A stretch of 64,000 nucleotides of DNA, taken from positions 763,512-827,511 of the forward strand of contig NC_057020.1 in the NCBI RefSeq assembly GCF_000002595.2. Reading direction: 5' to 3'. Both the position numbers and the translations under genes were made by a program. This stretch comes from Chlamydomonas reinhardtii (Eukaryota > Chlorophyta > Chlorophyceae > Chlamydomonadales > Chlamydomonadaceae). Shown piece after piece: positions 34,644 to 46,535 of the stretch. Under the pieces are notes generated by a model that worked only from the letters and a program-made list of their open reading frames with translations, was not told the DNA's origin and did not search any database. Numbering within the stretch: position 1 is the first letter of the stretch; each line of letters begins with the position of its first letter.

Positions 34644-37600
34644 ATGATACGTCTGCCAACGGGCCTTGTTCCGTTGGTGGCGGCCTGGGGCCTTCAGAGC
34701 GCGCTTCACAGCGGGCTTGTATGGCTCCAGGCCGACCAACCCACCTCAGCGCTTACTGCGCACGTAGTGCTGTCAATGTTAACATTAGTGTTAGTGCTGG
34801 CGGCTCTGGCAACGGTTCACCTGAGCTTTGCTCCTCGCGCTATCAGCCAAAGTTCACAAACGGAAGAGCTACAAATCTTCATTAGGCTTCCTTCAGGGCA
34901 ACTCGTCACGTTCGTGGGACCTGTCGATGCCACTGTGGGCTCTGTCTTCGACTTTATCGCTTCCACGACCCTCTTCCATCTAGATAACAGCCGGATATGG
35001 CGCTTGGTCGCGCGCGGCGGCGACACGCTGCTGGAGCGTTCGACCGTGCTGGCACGTCGTGGCCTGGCGTCCGGTTCCGAGCTGCAAGTGCTCGCACGGC
35101 TAATGGGTGGCACTCCAAAGAGAAGGCCATCAGCACCCTCAGGTATAGTTGTTGGGAGTCAAGAGGCTTGGCACGGCAAAGGACTTACAACCACACCGTT
35201 TGCACGCAGACAACTGGCTCAGCCTCCACCGCTTCACCCGCTTTCGAAACCACTTCGGAGACCCCGTCTACACGTGCACCAACCCTGGATGCCGTTCGCC
35301 AACACAGTTGAAGGATAGAGCGGCTTGCTCTCGCCACGAAAAATGCTGTGAGGGTGCACCTCGGGACCTCCCTCTCCCTGCCGGTACCGGTGGCGAAGGC
35401 GGCCTAGGAGACGCTGACTTTCCTGAGGGAGGGAGGGATTCGCCTGCGGGTTCTGTTAGTGAGAGCGACAGCATGGACACTAACGGTAGCGGCACCGGCA
35501 GCGGTAGCGGCACCGGCAGAGGTAGCGGCACCGGCAGCGGTAGCGGCACCGGCAGCGGTAGCGGCACCGGCAGCGGTAGCGGCACCGGCAGCGGTAGCGG
35601 CACCGGCAGCGGTAGTGGCACCGGCAGCGGCAGCGGCACCGACGGCGGCGGCGGCGGGAATGTTGGCAATGGCAGTGACAGGAGTGGTGGTGGCTACAGT
35701 AATAGCGGCAGCGCCCGGGTGGACAGCGACTACCTATACTCCGATGAGGAAGAGGAAGATGCTGCTGACGCTGAACCGGGTAAGTATCGCGCAGGTTGCG
35801 GTCCTCCTTTGCGCGCCGCAAGCCCGGGTCTGGGTGCTGGGTCATGCCTCTGTCCTGGGGTTCTCGCTTCCGGACATGGCTTATGTTCAGATCGTTGAGG
35901 AGCGACATCTAACTTTGCATTACCCTGATGTCCCGCCCAACCCTGCCCCCCCACCCCCAATCCACAGGTCATTTCCTGGCGGCAGCTCTACACCGCGTTG
36001 TGGCTTCTCTCGACCAGGACGACCCTGCCAACATCAACACCATTGAGCTGCTGAATGCTATTCTGCAGCAATTCGGGCACCTGGCGCCTGTTGACGGCGA
36101 CGGTGATGCTGATGACCAAGCCGGTGCGGTTGCCAACGACCTTGCGGCGCAGGGTATGGTCATGCAACCCACCAACATCTCCGAACTACAGCATGGTGCG
36201 CGGTCTGTGCAGCACTTCAAGGGCATCATGTCAGAGCCGCTGTGGAGAACAGGCACTCAATGTAAGTCGGGATGTGGGTCGGGTCGGGTCGGGCGGGGTT
36301 GGGACAGCGGGATTTCGACAGGCTTTGACAAGGGAGCTCTGGGGTATGGCGTGGTGGGCGCAGCAGCAGGCGCGGGCAACACTGGAATGGAATGGGTATT
36401 CGAACTGCCACTGCAACGCCACGGAATTCTGTGTATGTAACGGCGCACTTGATTGACGCGATGCACCTCCCTTTCCGTGGCTTTCACCCTCTCCGCTGGC
36501 ACACTACTGCAATTCCGGTACGACACCTATCTGCGCAGCTGCACCTATCACTGTGGGGCAGTTTGCTTACGCTTGGATGAAGGAGAAGATTGATGGGCGC
36601 GTACGGGATAATGTTGCGGACCGTCAGCTGCGTTTCCTTCGTGACGTGTGCTTTCCACCTGGCAATAACTTGCCCCCGTCGCTGTACATAATGAAGAAGA
36701 TGTTGGACATTCCAGACGCACGTGACTTTGAGAAGCACGTTTGTTTGAGCGACAAGTGCTTGTTCCCTGATTTCCCTCGAGATGAGTGGCACCAGCACCT
36801 GCAAGATGAGTGCGGCTGCGGCCATCGACGGTTTAAGCCTGCCCGGCCAGGACACCAACCAGTTCCGAACAAGGTACGTTGCATGCTTTACTTGTTGCCC
36901 ATGCGGAGCCTCCCCATAGCAATAAGTCTCCCCAGGTCTCCCAATCCTGCATGCCCTTGTTCCGTCAACCCTTCTTGACTTCAGTGCCCTTTGCCATGAC
37001 CGCGTGCACGTGCTGTCTTCCCACAGAGGTTCTACGACTTCGGTGTCGAGAATGTCGTGCGCGGCATGTTCATGGACCCACGGTTCTGCACGTTTCGCGG
37101 CACAGGGCGCGACAACAACCCTGACGACTTCTACGGCTCGCGGTACGCGCAAGACATCAATGCCAAGACTTCCGGCGAGTTCTTCGAGCCCGACAGCTCG
37201 GCTTACGACCTGGGCTTTGACTTCGGCGAGGTCTTCTCATTCAAGAAGTACAGCTGCGGGATGCTGTTCATTCGGTGCGTGTGACGGACCTCAGCCTGTT
37301 GTATAGTATGGGCAATTGCTTTCCTGTGCACCTACAGTGTCTCCGTGTGCATTTGATGTAATGGGCATCGTTAGGTATGTGCCTATGCTGTAATCATCAC
37401 CCACCAGACCTTATTGCTCCCCTCTTTAACTGCTGTCTTCAGGTGCGCGGACCTGCCAGTGACTCAACGCAGCAAGCGCCGCCACTGCTTCCCCCTGATC
37501 ATCACGCCCGGACCTTCGGAGCCTGACTCAATGGAAGTCTACTTGCGCCCAACACTGACAGCATTCAAGGCCTTCGGGCCTGGCACCGAGGGTATGACCG

Positions 37601-39823
37601 TGGTGGACGCTGCTTCGGGCCGGACCTTTGGGCACAAGATGTTTCTGGGCGGTATCTTTGCTGGTGAGTGGGCTTTTAGTCCGTGCTGGGGCGGGAGCGT
37701 TTGGGGACGGTAGTGGTGGGGCGGGGGCAGGAGTGCTCAGGCGTGGGCGGGAATGCTAGGGTGGTGTGGGAGAGCTGGGGCAGGGGTGGGAGTGCAGGGG
37801 CGGGGCGCGGGGCAGGTGTGCTGGGGTGGGGTGGGAGTGCTGGGGTGAGGGCAGGAGTGCTGTGGCTTAGGTGGGCATGATGGGGCGGGGTTGGGCTGGT
37901 GGTGGTGGTTCTGGGGTGGGGGTAGGAGGACTGGGGGCGGGAGTGCTTGGGTCCGTATGTTGACCTCTGCTTGGTCTGCACGCAGATACGCCTGCAAACC
38001 GGACGTTGAGTCTTTGGCTCTCCCATGCGGCCAAGAACGCATGTGGGCACTGCATGCTGCTGGGAGAGACTGGCCCTAACGGCCATGGTACATACTTTCT
38101 GGGGTACAACAAGCCGGCGGACATCAACACAGCGCTGAACGTCCTGTTGCCACCTGACTGTCAGATGCCAGAGACTGCACTATGCGGTGACAGCAGGATC
38201 CGGATCTCTCATGCGCACCACATGGATCGGGCACAGGTTGTGGAAAGTAATCATGACTTGGCATCGGCGCTGGGTTGCCATGGCATTTCCTGCATAGCGA
38301 AGGAGCTGTCGTACATAGACATGAATAACGTGTGGGTTGTGCCCATAGCGCATGCAGCTCTGTTCGGTGTCATCAAGAAGTTCTGGCACTTTGTGCTGGG
38401 CGAGTCCGTCAAGAAGGCTGAGAGTGACTTTGTGTTAAGTGTAGAGGCTCGTCGCAGAATGACTGCACGTGCATCCCATTTCATCATTACTAATGACTTT
38501 AACCGACCCTACCGTGACATTGTCCCCTGCTCGTACTGGACCATGGAAGAATGGCTGCACTGGACGGACTGCTTCTCCCTATACGTCCTGCACTCGCACG
38601 GAGGGGATCCTAATAAAGTTGTGATGCCGGTAGTTACACGGAAAGATGATGCAGGGCTGGATCGTGAGTTTGACCTGGGGAGAATGTGGGAGATGTTGCG
38701 CACGGCCATGCTGCATTATCTGCGGTATGACCAATTCTCGGAGGCTGCGTGTGACAGTGCAGCAGTAACCTTCAAACAGTTCTGCTGTGACTCGGAGCTC
38801 GTGTTTGGCATGAAGTTTGCTACCTACAACATGCATCTACTGGCATGTAGGCTACGCGAGCAGGAGCGTGCACGTGGGCACGTGGCGTTTGCAACTGAGT
38901 TCTGGGTCGAGCGCGGTGTGCAGCAGGTCAAAAGTGGGGTCAAGTTCCGCACAACCAGGTGTCCAGAGCAAATTATTGTGAGTGGGTTCCTTGCAAGTGC
39001 CCGGCTCGCTGAGATGCGAGCTGAGCGTGGCAGGGGAGGTGGCACCGCGGATGGTGGTGCAACCGGGCCAGCCGGGGTAGAGGCCGGCCATGCACTGGCT
39101 GCGGGTGGGAGCCAGTACAAGTCATTTGATGAGTGGGTGCCAGATTACCGTGCAGCACACGTCACATTGACGGGGGATGTTTGCGCGGATGTAGAGGATG
39201 GTGAGGGTTCCCAGCTGCTTGGGCGCGGATATGTGGCGGGTCCGACCGAGCGGACAGTTGTCTTCGAAGCATTCATGAAGGCTTTTAGTAAAGAGGACTT
39301 TGCGACACGTTCAGGTGTGGTGGAGGGTGACTTGCAGAACGCAAGTGTTATTATATTCAAACGTGCACTTGTACGACGTGACCAGGTTTTACTATCTACA
39401 AAGTATAACTTGACCACTGCACGTGAGTCATTTTATGTGAAGACTAAGTATGCGCCATCCCTTGACACCCCAGAGGACGATCAGGACGTGTCTGTGTATG
39501 TTGGAGAGGTTGCATTCTATGCTCGTGTGCAAACCGTGCGTGGGGTTGTATGCCGTGTGGCGATTTGCGAATTGCATAAGGTGGAGGTGGTACGGCCGCA
39601 GTCGTTGTACTATGCTGCAGACTTTAGTCGCCGCAAGGCAACCCCCAACCAAGAACGCCAGCAGACGTTCCTGAACTCGTTCCCCGTGCTATTGCAAGCC
39701 ATTGACTCGAAGGTGATGCGCTGCAAGCTCGACGAGAATAAAAGTTACTTCATTACGTACCACTTGTTTTCTCAGTTGCCAACCAATGATGGTGATTGGC
39801 AAGGAGCAGTGCAAGTTGGGTAG
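34644..39823 (+). CDS. TNP2-type CACTA transposase with N-terminal hydrophobic segments and ubiquitin-like domain (copy 1)
   Basis: Catalyses cut-and-paste transposition. Seven exons, 34644-35142, 35210-35779, 35968-36261, 36539-36873, 37027-37274, 37443-37663 and 37986-39823, give 1334 aa; all junctions are GT-AG and in phase. Residues about 8-28 and 39-62 are hydrophobic. Residues 76-156 match ubiquitin along their length: LQIFIRLPSGQLVTF at the start, IWRLVARGGDTLLER mid-way and LQVLARLMGG at the end, followed by TPKRRPS. Exon 2 has a possible zinc finger (YTCTNPGC...HEKCC), a Gly/Ser/Thr repeat of 18-bp units and an acidic stretch. Exons 5-7 carry the Transposase_21/TNP2 core: GFDFGEVFSFKKYSCGMLF, HCFPLIITPGPSEPDSMEVY, TVVDAASGRTFGHKMFLGGI and CGHCMLLGE. 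The C-terminal part resembles DUF4218/DUF4216 regions of plant CACTA transposases (NMHLLACRLREQERARGHVA). TGTAA follows at about 39848. Confidence 0.9.
35485..35640 (+). repeat. 18-bp coding minisatellite (Gly-Ser-Gly-Thr-Gly-Ser) in the transposase
   Basis: Tandem GGTAGCGGCACCGGCAGC units encode a flexible Gly/Ser/Thr linker between the zinc-finger-like part and the acidic stretch. Copy 2 (about 47377-47514) has one unit fewer. Confidence 0.9.
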
Positions 39824-39893
39824 CCGCTCACGCGGCTGATGCAGTCTGTAACATGATGATGTCTTCTGGGCTTGTGTCTTCCGGGGCCGCCAA

Positions 39894-40950
39894 CCGTTCC
39901 AGTAAAGAAAACTTCCCGGCTGCCGACAGCGCACGCAGCCCTGCACCGGTGCCGTATGACGATGCAGCCCCAGTCCCCTTCCCGCCGTTCCACTAAAGAA
40001 ATCTTCCCGGCTGCCGACAGCGCACGCAGCCCTGCACCGGTGCCGTATGACGATGCAACCCCAGCCCCCTTCCCGCCTTTCCACTAAAGAAAACTTCCCG
40101 GCTGCCGACAGCGCACGCAGCCCTGCACCGGTGCCGTATGACGATGTAGCCCCAGCCCCCTTCCCGCCGTTCCACTAAAGAAATCTTCCCGGCTGCCGAC
40201 AGCGCACGCAGCCCTGCACCGGTGCCGTATGACGATGCAACCCCAGCCCCCTTCCCGCCTTTCCACTAAAGAAAACTTCCCGGCTGCCGACAGCACACGC
40301 AGCCCTGCACCGGTGCCGTATGACGATGCAGCCCCAGCCCCCTTCCCGCCGTTCCACTAAAGAAAACTTCCCGGCTGCCGACAGCGCACGCAGCCCTGCA
40401 CCGGTGCCGTATGACGATGCAGCCCCAGCCCCCTTCCCGCCGTTCCACTAAAGAAATCTTCCCGGCTGCCGACAGCGCACGCAGCCCTGCACCGGTGCCG
40501 TATGACGATGCAGCCTCAGCCCCCTTCCCGCCTTTCCAGTAAAGAAAACTTCCCGGCTGCCGGCAGCGCACGCAGCCCTGCACCGGTGCCGTATGTCAAT
40601 GCAGCCCCAGCCCCCTTCCCGCCGTTCCACTAAAGAAAACTTCCCGGCTGCCGACAGCGCACGCAGCCCTGCACCGGTGCCGTATGACGATGTAGCCCCA
40701 GTCCCCTTCCCGCCGTTCCACTAAAGAAATCTTCCCGGCTGCTGACAGCGCACGCAGCCCTGCACCGGTGCCGTATGACGATGCAACCCCAGCCCCCTTC
40801 CCGCCTTTCCACTAAAGAAACCTTCCCGGCTGCCGACAGCACACGCAGCCCTGCACCGGTGCCGTATGTCAATGCAGCCCCAGCCCCCTTCCCGCCGTTC
40901 CACTAAAGAAATCTTCCCGGCTGCCGACAGCGCACGCAGCCCTGCACCGG
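39894..40950. repeat. 91-bp tandem array, about 11.6 units (copy 1)
   Basis: Each unit contains CACTAAAGAAA, CTTCCCGGCTGCCGACAGC and GTGCCGTATGACGATG, with a few variant positions (GCAGCC/GCAACC/GTAGCC, GACGATG/GTCAATG). It fills the space between the convergent transposase and membrane-protein genes. The 60-80 codon open frames on the minus strand are by-products of the repeat. The second copy (51760-52725) has one unit fewer. Confidence 0.95.
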
Positions 40951-41086
40951 AAGCTTCCCAGCATCTGAGACACAAGTTTCCCATCAGTACAGTATTGATC
41001 TTCCGGCCTCTTGTTTGTTTACCTATGGAACTCATAACAACAACGATACATGCTTGCGACCAGCCGTGCATGGCTGATCCGCCCGC

Positions 41087-44085
41087 TCAGCACTTCCCAC
41101 CACTGCCCTGCGCCCGGCGGCCCTTTATAGCTGACTGCGGCAGGGCCGCACCCGCAGCCCGCTTCTGGGATGGCGGATGACATCCAGCCTCGGCCTCACA
41201 CCCCGCGCTTGCGGCCATGCGCAGGATCTCCGCCTCAAACTCCTCACCGCGCTTGCACATGACATGCAGAGATGCGGTCTTGCCCTCCGCCGCCAACTCC
41301 AACCGCCCACGTGCCTCGGCCCTCCCCACTTTCACATCAGACTGGCGTGACACAACGCCAGAGCCCACCGTCACGCCGCACGGCATGCCCGCCTCATCGA
41401 ATTTAGCGTTAAGTGGCACACGCAAGTCAGCACCGTGCACCACCTGCCGCGCGTCGAACACCAGCAGGTCGCTGTCCTGGGTGCGGGTGTAGGCGCTGAC
41501 CCCACCAAATGTGAACAGGTTGCGGCTGACATGCGCCGCACGCTCCACATCGTCCAGGAAGTCCTTGCACTGCATGGCGATGAGGGGTGAGCTGTCATAC
41601 AGCAGGCCAGGGCCATACCCATAAGCGCGCCAGCGAGCCCACGCCCAAATTGTCAAGCACCGGCTTTGGTCAGGGCAATGCTCCCTGGCTGGCATTTGCA
41701 TCCTTCCTCCACCCGGCCACAAAAACGTTCCGCCGGGTCCCTTCTCCACCCCACCAGCTCGTCCAACCCTTGACGCCTGGCAGCTCACCCGGCGCCCTGT
41801 TGCCGACTTCCACAGAGCCAGGAACACGACAGTTGGCGTTGCGTCGTCCGGGTCCAGATGCGGGTGTGTGAAGTAGTCCAGCCCAACCGGAACCAGGCCC
41901 CATGGCGCCCCTGTCGCCAGGATTGCAGGCGTACCCGCGACGGTCTCCTTCGCGCTCGTCACGAGGTAGTCCCACATCGCCAGCAGCAGCATGGCGATGC
42001 ACAGGCCGAACGCACCAATGACCACCCGCGCTTCGTGGCTCCTCGATGTGTGCGCATACCTGTCAAGGAATCAGGCCGTGCACCTTGCATCTGTTGCCAA
42101 GCCATCCCGAACGCCGCCCAAAGCCCTCGCCTCCCTGGATTTCCCCTCAGGTTCCGCTCCACCACCGCTACGCACGCCCCTCCCTCCCTGCCATCGCTTG
42201 CCAGTCCCATACCACTCACATGGTCACGCGGCTCGCCTTGTTGGTCTGCACATGCCGGTAGCCTGCCATGTGAGTTTCGCCGCCACACTCTTTCAGCCGA
42301 CCACGGGGGACCTTCTTCAGCGTCTGCGCCTCCATCAGGCGCCGCTGCATGTTGCGCGCCGCTCGCACCAACACCGGGTACTTGCTCTGCATCACCGGCC
42401 CCGGCACATACAGGACCAGGAGGACTGGGTTGAACACGCCGTCAGTCCCCGTCATGTCAATCCAGAACAGGCATGCCCTGCCCGTCATGTCCCAGTACAC
42501 GGTCAGCGCTAGCTCCACTGATGTGCGGGGTCTCCCCGCAGATTGCGCCTCCAGGTCCAACGCCGCACGAGCTTTGGCGCGCGCATTGCACGCGTCGAGC
42601 ACGTTCGGCCGCAGTTGCCGCACGTTGCCTCGCAGTAGGTCGCGGAGGGCATCGGGGACTCGCAGGGCGATGTACAGCTCCCTCAGCAAGGTGCCATCGG
42701 TTAGCTCTCCAGCAGCAACCTGGTGCGGACACACGGTCACAAATGGCATTCAAGACATCCAACACACAATTGCAGTGCTCAGGACCCCTGCACACGCGGC
42801 CTGTTGGGGGGCCTGGGGTAATGGCGGTCCCACACCACAGATACCCAAAGTTCCCCCCTCACCCCGGGCTCCGGCAGGTCTGTCACAACATCAGTGCCAG
42901 AGCGGGCAGCACCAGCACCACTGCTTGCTGCTTCCACATCAGCCATTCCCTCCTTTGGCGTCACCACATTCAATGGTGGTGCAGCCACCGCAGTGCCCTC
43001 CACCGCGGCTGCTGCCGTAGTCGATGAAGCTGGCCGCCCATCCTCCACGCCACCGGACTCCCCCTCCTCCAGGCACGCGCCCTGTGCAGGCATTCGTGCA
43101 TGAGGGCGTACGCATGCCGACCAGGCCCGCCTGCCATCGACGCCACATCACGTGCATGCATGCATGTCCACATTACGTGCACCCTATGGCCTTGCCGCCC
43201 CATCCCGGCTGCGCACCTTCAGCTCCAGGATCGCGGACAGGGACACGATCTCGTTGTCCTCCACCATGCCCATGATGCTCTCCTCCACGTCCGGCGCCAC
43301 ATCCCCCACCTCATCGCCCATTGCCTGGGGCCTGGCCATGGGTGGCAGCTCCAGCCGTACCAGCTTATCCGCAATGCCGGCGAAAAGCGTCAACTTGTCC
43401 CCCCGTTCCCTGGCCCTTCTTAGCTCCCTGCGAGAGCCGGCGGATTGTGTGGGATTTCAGTCAGCGCGCCCAGCCCCTCGCGCCGAGGCCTGAGCCCCCA
43501 CATCCGTGCTCCGGGCAGCCCCTTTAGCCCGGTCGGCCCCGGACGCCCCCGCTCCCCCCCGCCATGCCCCATCTGAGGCCTCCGCCCAATCCAGGCCCGC
43601 CTCCGGCGATGTGACGTACCCCGGCCACCACAGCCCATCCATCCAAGCCCTCCCAACCATGGCCTGTACCTCCCCCCAGCCTCACCTTACGAGCTCCTCC
43701 CGGCCGTGACGCCTCCACTTCTCGCCCAGCGCCAACAGGAACCTTGGGGGGCACCCGCGGTGGGCGGCCTTGGAAGGATCCCTCCTCCACCGCTGCTCCT
43801 CCTCGACTCGTGCCGCGAGGCATGAGGCTTTAGGCATGCCCGGCATGTCCAGCCGCACAACGCCGCCGGCCCTCGCAAGTGCCGCCCTGCACATGCAGCC
43901 CGCATGTGATTTTGCGGAAGTCCCGCGAGTGTCCCCCTTCCCCTCCTCAAATCTCACCTTACTATTACGGCCTCATCAGATGACAGCGACAGCGTCCCCT
44001 TCTTCAAAACCGTCTCAGTTATGTCCAAATCCTTGCGGGCCTCGCCCTGCTCCAGGCCAACCTCTTCCGAGCTAGACGGCTCCAT
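41087..44085 (-). CDS. Element-encoded protein of unknown family with one membrane segment (copy 1)
   Basis: Six exons on the minus strand: 44085-43958, 43886-43686, 43427-43217, 43081-42863, 42719-42220 and 42059-41087. They give 743 aa with all phases matching; the last exon could contain a further intron around 41690-41788. The start MEPSSSEEVGLEQGEARKDL follows a short 5' leader. Mid-protein there are an acidic stretch (EVGDVAPDVEESIMGMVEDN) and a basic part (EEEQRWRRDPSKAAHRGCPP). One clear membrane segment, VVIGAFGLCIAMLLLAMWDY, is followed by a roughly 300-residue C-terminal part (FTFGGVSAYTRTQDSDLLVF, KGRRAQGSGGKC at the end). I recognise no domain. It is duplicated together with the transposase and shares a divergent promoter with the Lys-rich gene, so it belongs to the element or was captured by it. 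Confidence 0.72.
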
Positions 44086-44509
44086 TCCTATTAGGTGCTT
44101 CTTCCAAATCAAGAGGCACCGGGCCCGCGAACGCCGTTCAACGCGACGTTGCCACCCGGAGCCCTGGGTGGCAAAGTCGGCGCGCCTGTAACTCCGTGGC
44201 AGTCAGTGCTGCTACTATGTACTCTTGCTTATATTGTTTATGCCCCACCATTTGCCGAGCCCAAACGCGTGTCTCTGGCTATCGCCCACCACCGGCCCGC
44301 CCCCGCCCCATGCGCAAAACCCTACCCCTACCAGTCCCTCCCTTTACAAACGATACGTAGCAGTTTTGCAGGTGTTGAAATTGAAGGTGTTCAAAAACAC
44401 CAAGAAGGTGATGATGCCCAGGGACTCGAGGGGACCCTTTGGATTCACCCGTTTGAATTGGCCTCCGACCTGAGTCAAACGGGGATGGGAGATGGAATCC
44501 ATCGTTTGA
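44086..44509. promoter_or_regulatory. Shared divergent promoter region of the element's second and third genes
   Basis: The 424 bp between the minus-strand ATG at 44085 and the plus-strand ATG at 44510 must carry both promoters. AT-rich pieces (CTTGCTTATATTGTTTATGC near 44226) may be core promoter elements. The same region recurs at 55872-56295. Confidence 0.5.
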
Positions 44510-46390
44510 ATGCGCTTTAAATTGCAAGAGAGGGCTTTCGTGCACTACCCTACCTCACAACCATCCAACATGGTCGCCCGTGTCTGCAAGCTCCTTATCA
44601 AGGATCCCGACCATCCCAACAAAGTCTACCATCAGTGGGCGACAACGATTTCGCCTGGAACTAAGCCTGAAACGTTCAGGGGGGATCTTCTCCCCGAGAC
44701 GGACTCCACCGTCAATTACAAGCTCTCTGTGGACCCCGAGGACCCCGAGGACCCCGTGGAGTATTATTCGCCGGAGCAGGTTCTGGCGTTTGCTCTCGAG
44801 TACCTGGCCAGCGGCTCTGACGGGCCCGCCTGCCCCCTTCCCTGCGCCTCGTGGGATGCGGAGAAGCAGAGGCTGACCCTCACCATTGTGCGCGAGTCCA
44901 AGCAGGACCCCATCAAGAAGCCCAAGAAGAGCAACGCGAAAGAGCCCATCACTCGCGTGCGAACGCCGGACTCCGCGCTGTTCATGGAGGCCGTCCGTCG
45001 CTTCTACCCCTTCGCCAAGCGCGGCCCTGGCGAAGGCCCCCGCCTGCTCAACACCAGACTGGCCGCCAATGGCGAGTTGAAAAAGTATTGGCAAGACAAG
45101 ATGGCCGCGGCCTACGCCTGGAGCCTGAAGCGAGGCATCACGTTGTCGCGCGAAGACTTCCAGGCCGACTGGACAAAGTGAGTTTTTGTTCTTCTGTATT
45201 GGCATGGGAAGGACGCTAGAATGCGGACATTGCGGAGGAATGTCAGTAGCATGAGCGATGAGGAATAGGGGGATGAGAGTGGACTTGACCGCGTTGACTT
45301 GTTGAACTGACCGTAGTTAATTCTTTATACATAATGTTGCTTCATCCTACTACTCTTTCACAACATATCCAGGAAGGCAACCGACTTCAACGCCAAGCGC
45401 ACCACTTACGAGAAGACGACCGCAGCCGCCCGCGCTGTCAAGGACAGTGAGTCTGCTTTCTAATTGTATATACTGTATAAGCACCTTGCAATGAGTGCGT
45501 TGAGAGACATGCGCGAGAGGCAGACTTTGCGTCAGTTTGACCTGGACCTTCTGCTCCATCCTCCATCCTCCACCGCGTGCTTGCAGAGAACCAGCCCAAG
45601 AATGAGCGTGGCTGGTACAAGAACGCATGGCGCAGCCAGTGGGGCAAGATGTGGGACGGCTACAAGCGCGACCCTGTGCGCTTCACGGCTGGCGAGAAGC
45701 AGACGCTGACGGAAGAGGAGGTCGGTCTTTGCAAGGAGCTTGAGTCTTTGCTGCCAAGCCGGGCTTCCGCGAGCGTCAAGGACGCCAAGGTGTCCTACGG
45801 TGCCATCGACGCCGGGGGCCTTCTGGTGGGTTACTTTCTTACATAGCCAGACTGTCAGTGCGTGCTTCGCTTACGAGCGCATCCTTACTGCTGATATGAC
45901 CAGGCGCGGTTGTTGGTGAATGTCTGTTGCGCTTACACAACTCTGCTGCTTCTTGCAGGGACCGCTGGCCAAGGCCTTGAGCGGCCTCTCTTCAAAGACC
46001 AAGCGCTCCTCTCTGGGGTCCACAGGCGCCGTCGACGTCGCCGCCGCACCCCAGCCCAGCCCGCCCATGCCCCCGCCCATGCCCCCGCCCATGCCCCAGT
46101 CCAGCCCAGGCGCCATCGACAAGCTGGCCGCGGCGGGTGCCGAGCGCGTGAAGGTAAGACCACTGTGATCATGTTCTCTGCGCGCGTCGTCTAATATGGC
46201 TCGCTGCGTAAGTCGTTTACTTCTGCACTGGAGATGGTCCCTTGCGGCATAGGTGCCAGGCACCACTGCGGACGGACCGTCCCGTCGTGCAAGTTCGCTT
46301 TCACAGCATTGCGGCACACTTGCTGTCATGCAGGCGCTGGGCGACAAGAAGCGGACGGATGCGAAGAAGCGCAAGGATGAGAGGACGGCC
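44510..46390 (+). CDS. Lys/Ala-rich accessory protein of the CACTA element (copy 1, cut by the gap)
   Basis: Copy of the gene fully visible at 56296-58528. Exons here are 44510-45177, 45373-45446, 45587-45825, 45959-46153 and 46334-46390, where the N gap interrupts exon 5 after KKRKDERTA. The start could be the ATG at 44510 or the in-frame ATG 20 codons later (MVARVCKLLIKDPDHPNKVY). See the second copy for the complete protein. Confidence 0.75.
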
Positions 46391-46490
46391 NNNNNNNNNN
46401 NNNNNNNNNNNNNNNNNNNNNNNNNNNNNNNNNNNNNNNNNNNNNNNNNNNNNNNNNNNNNNNNNNNNNNNNNNNNNNNNNNNNNNNNNN
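46391..46490. other. Assembly gap (100 N)
   Basis: Exactly 100 unknown bases, the usual placeholder for a gap of unknown size. Its left edge is inside exon 5 of the Lys-rich gene and its right edge corresponds to position 34599 of the first element copy. Confidence 1.
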
Positions 46491-46535
46491 TTCTCTTGAA
46501 AACATAAACATGACTGACGAACTCATGAATCACTC

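Noticed and set aside
36484-37152. 222-codon minus-strand open frame
   Set aside because: Antisense shadow of transposase exons 4 and 5.
39894-40950. CRISPR-like or peptide-repeat locus
   Set aside because: The 91-bp units are contiguous without unique spacers, and the short Arg/Cys-rich frames on the minus strand merely follow the repeat period. This is a satellite-type array in a eukaryotic transposon.
44555-45205. 216-codon minus-strand open frame opposite the Lys-rich gene
   Set aside because: Antisense shadow of exon 1 of the plus-strand gene, whose spliced model is far better supported.
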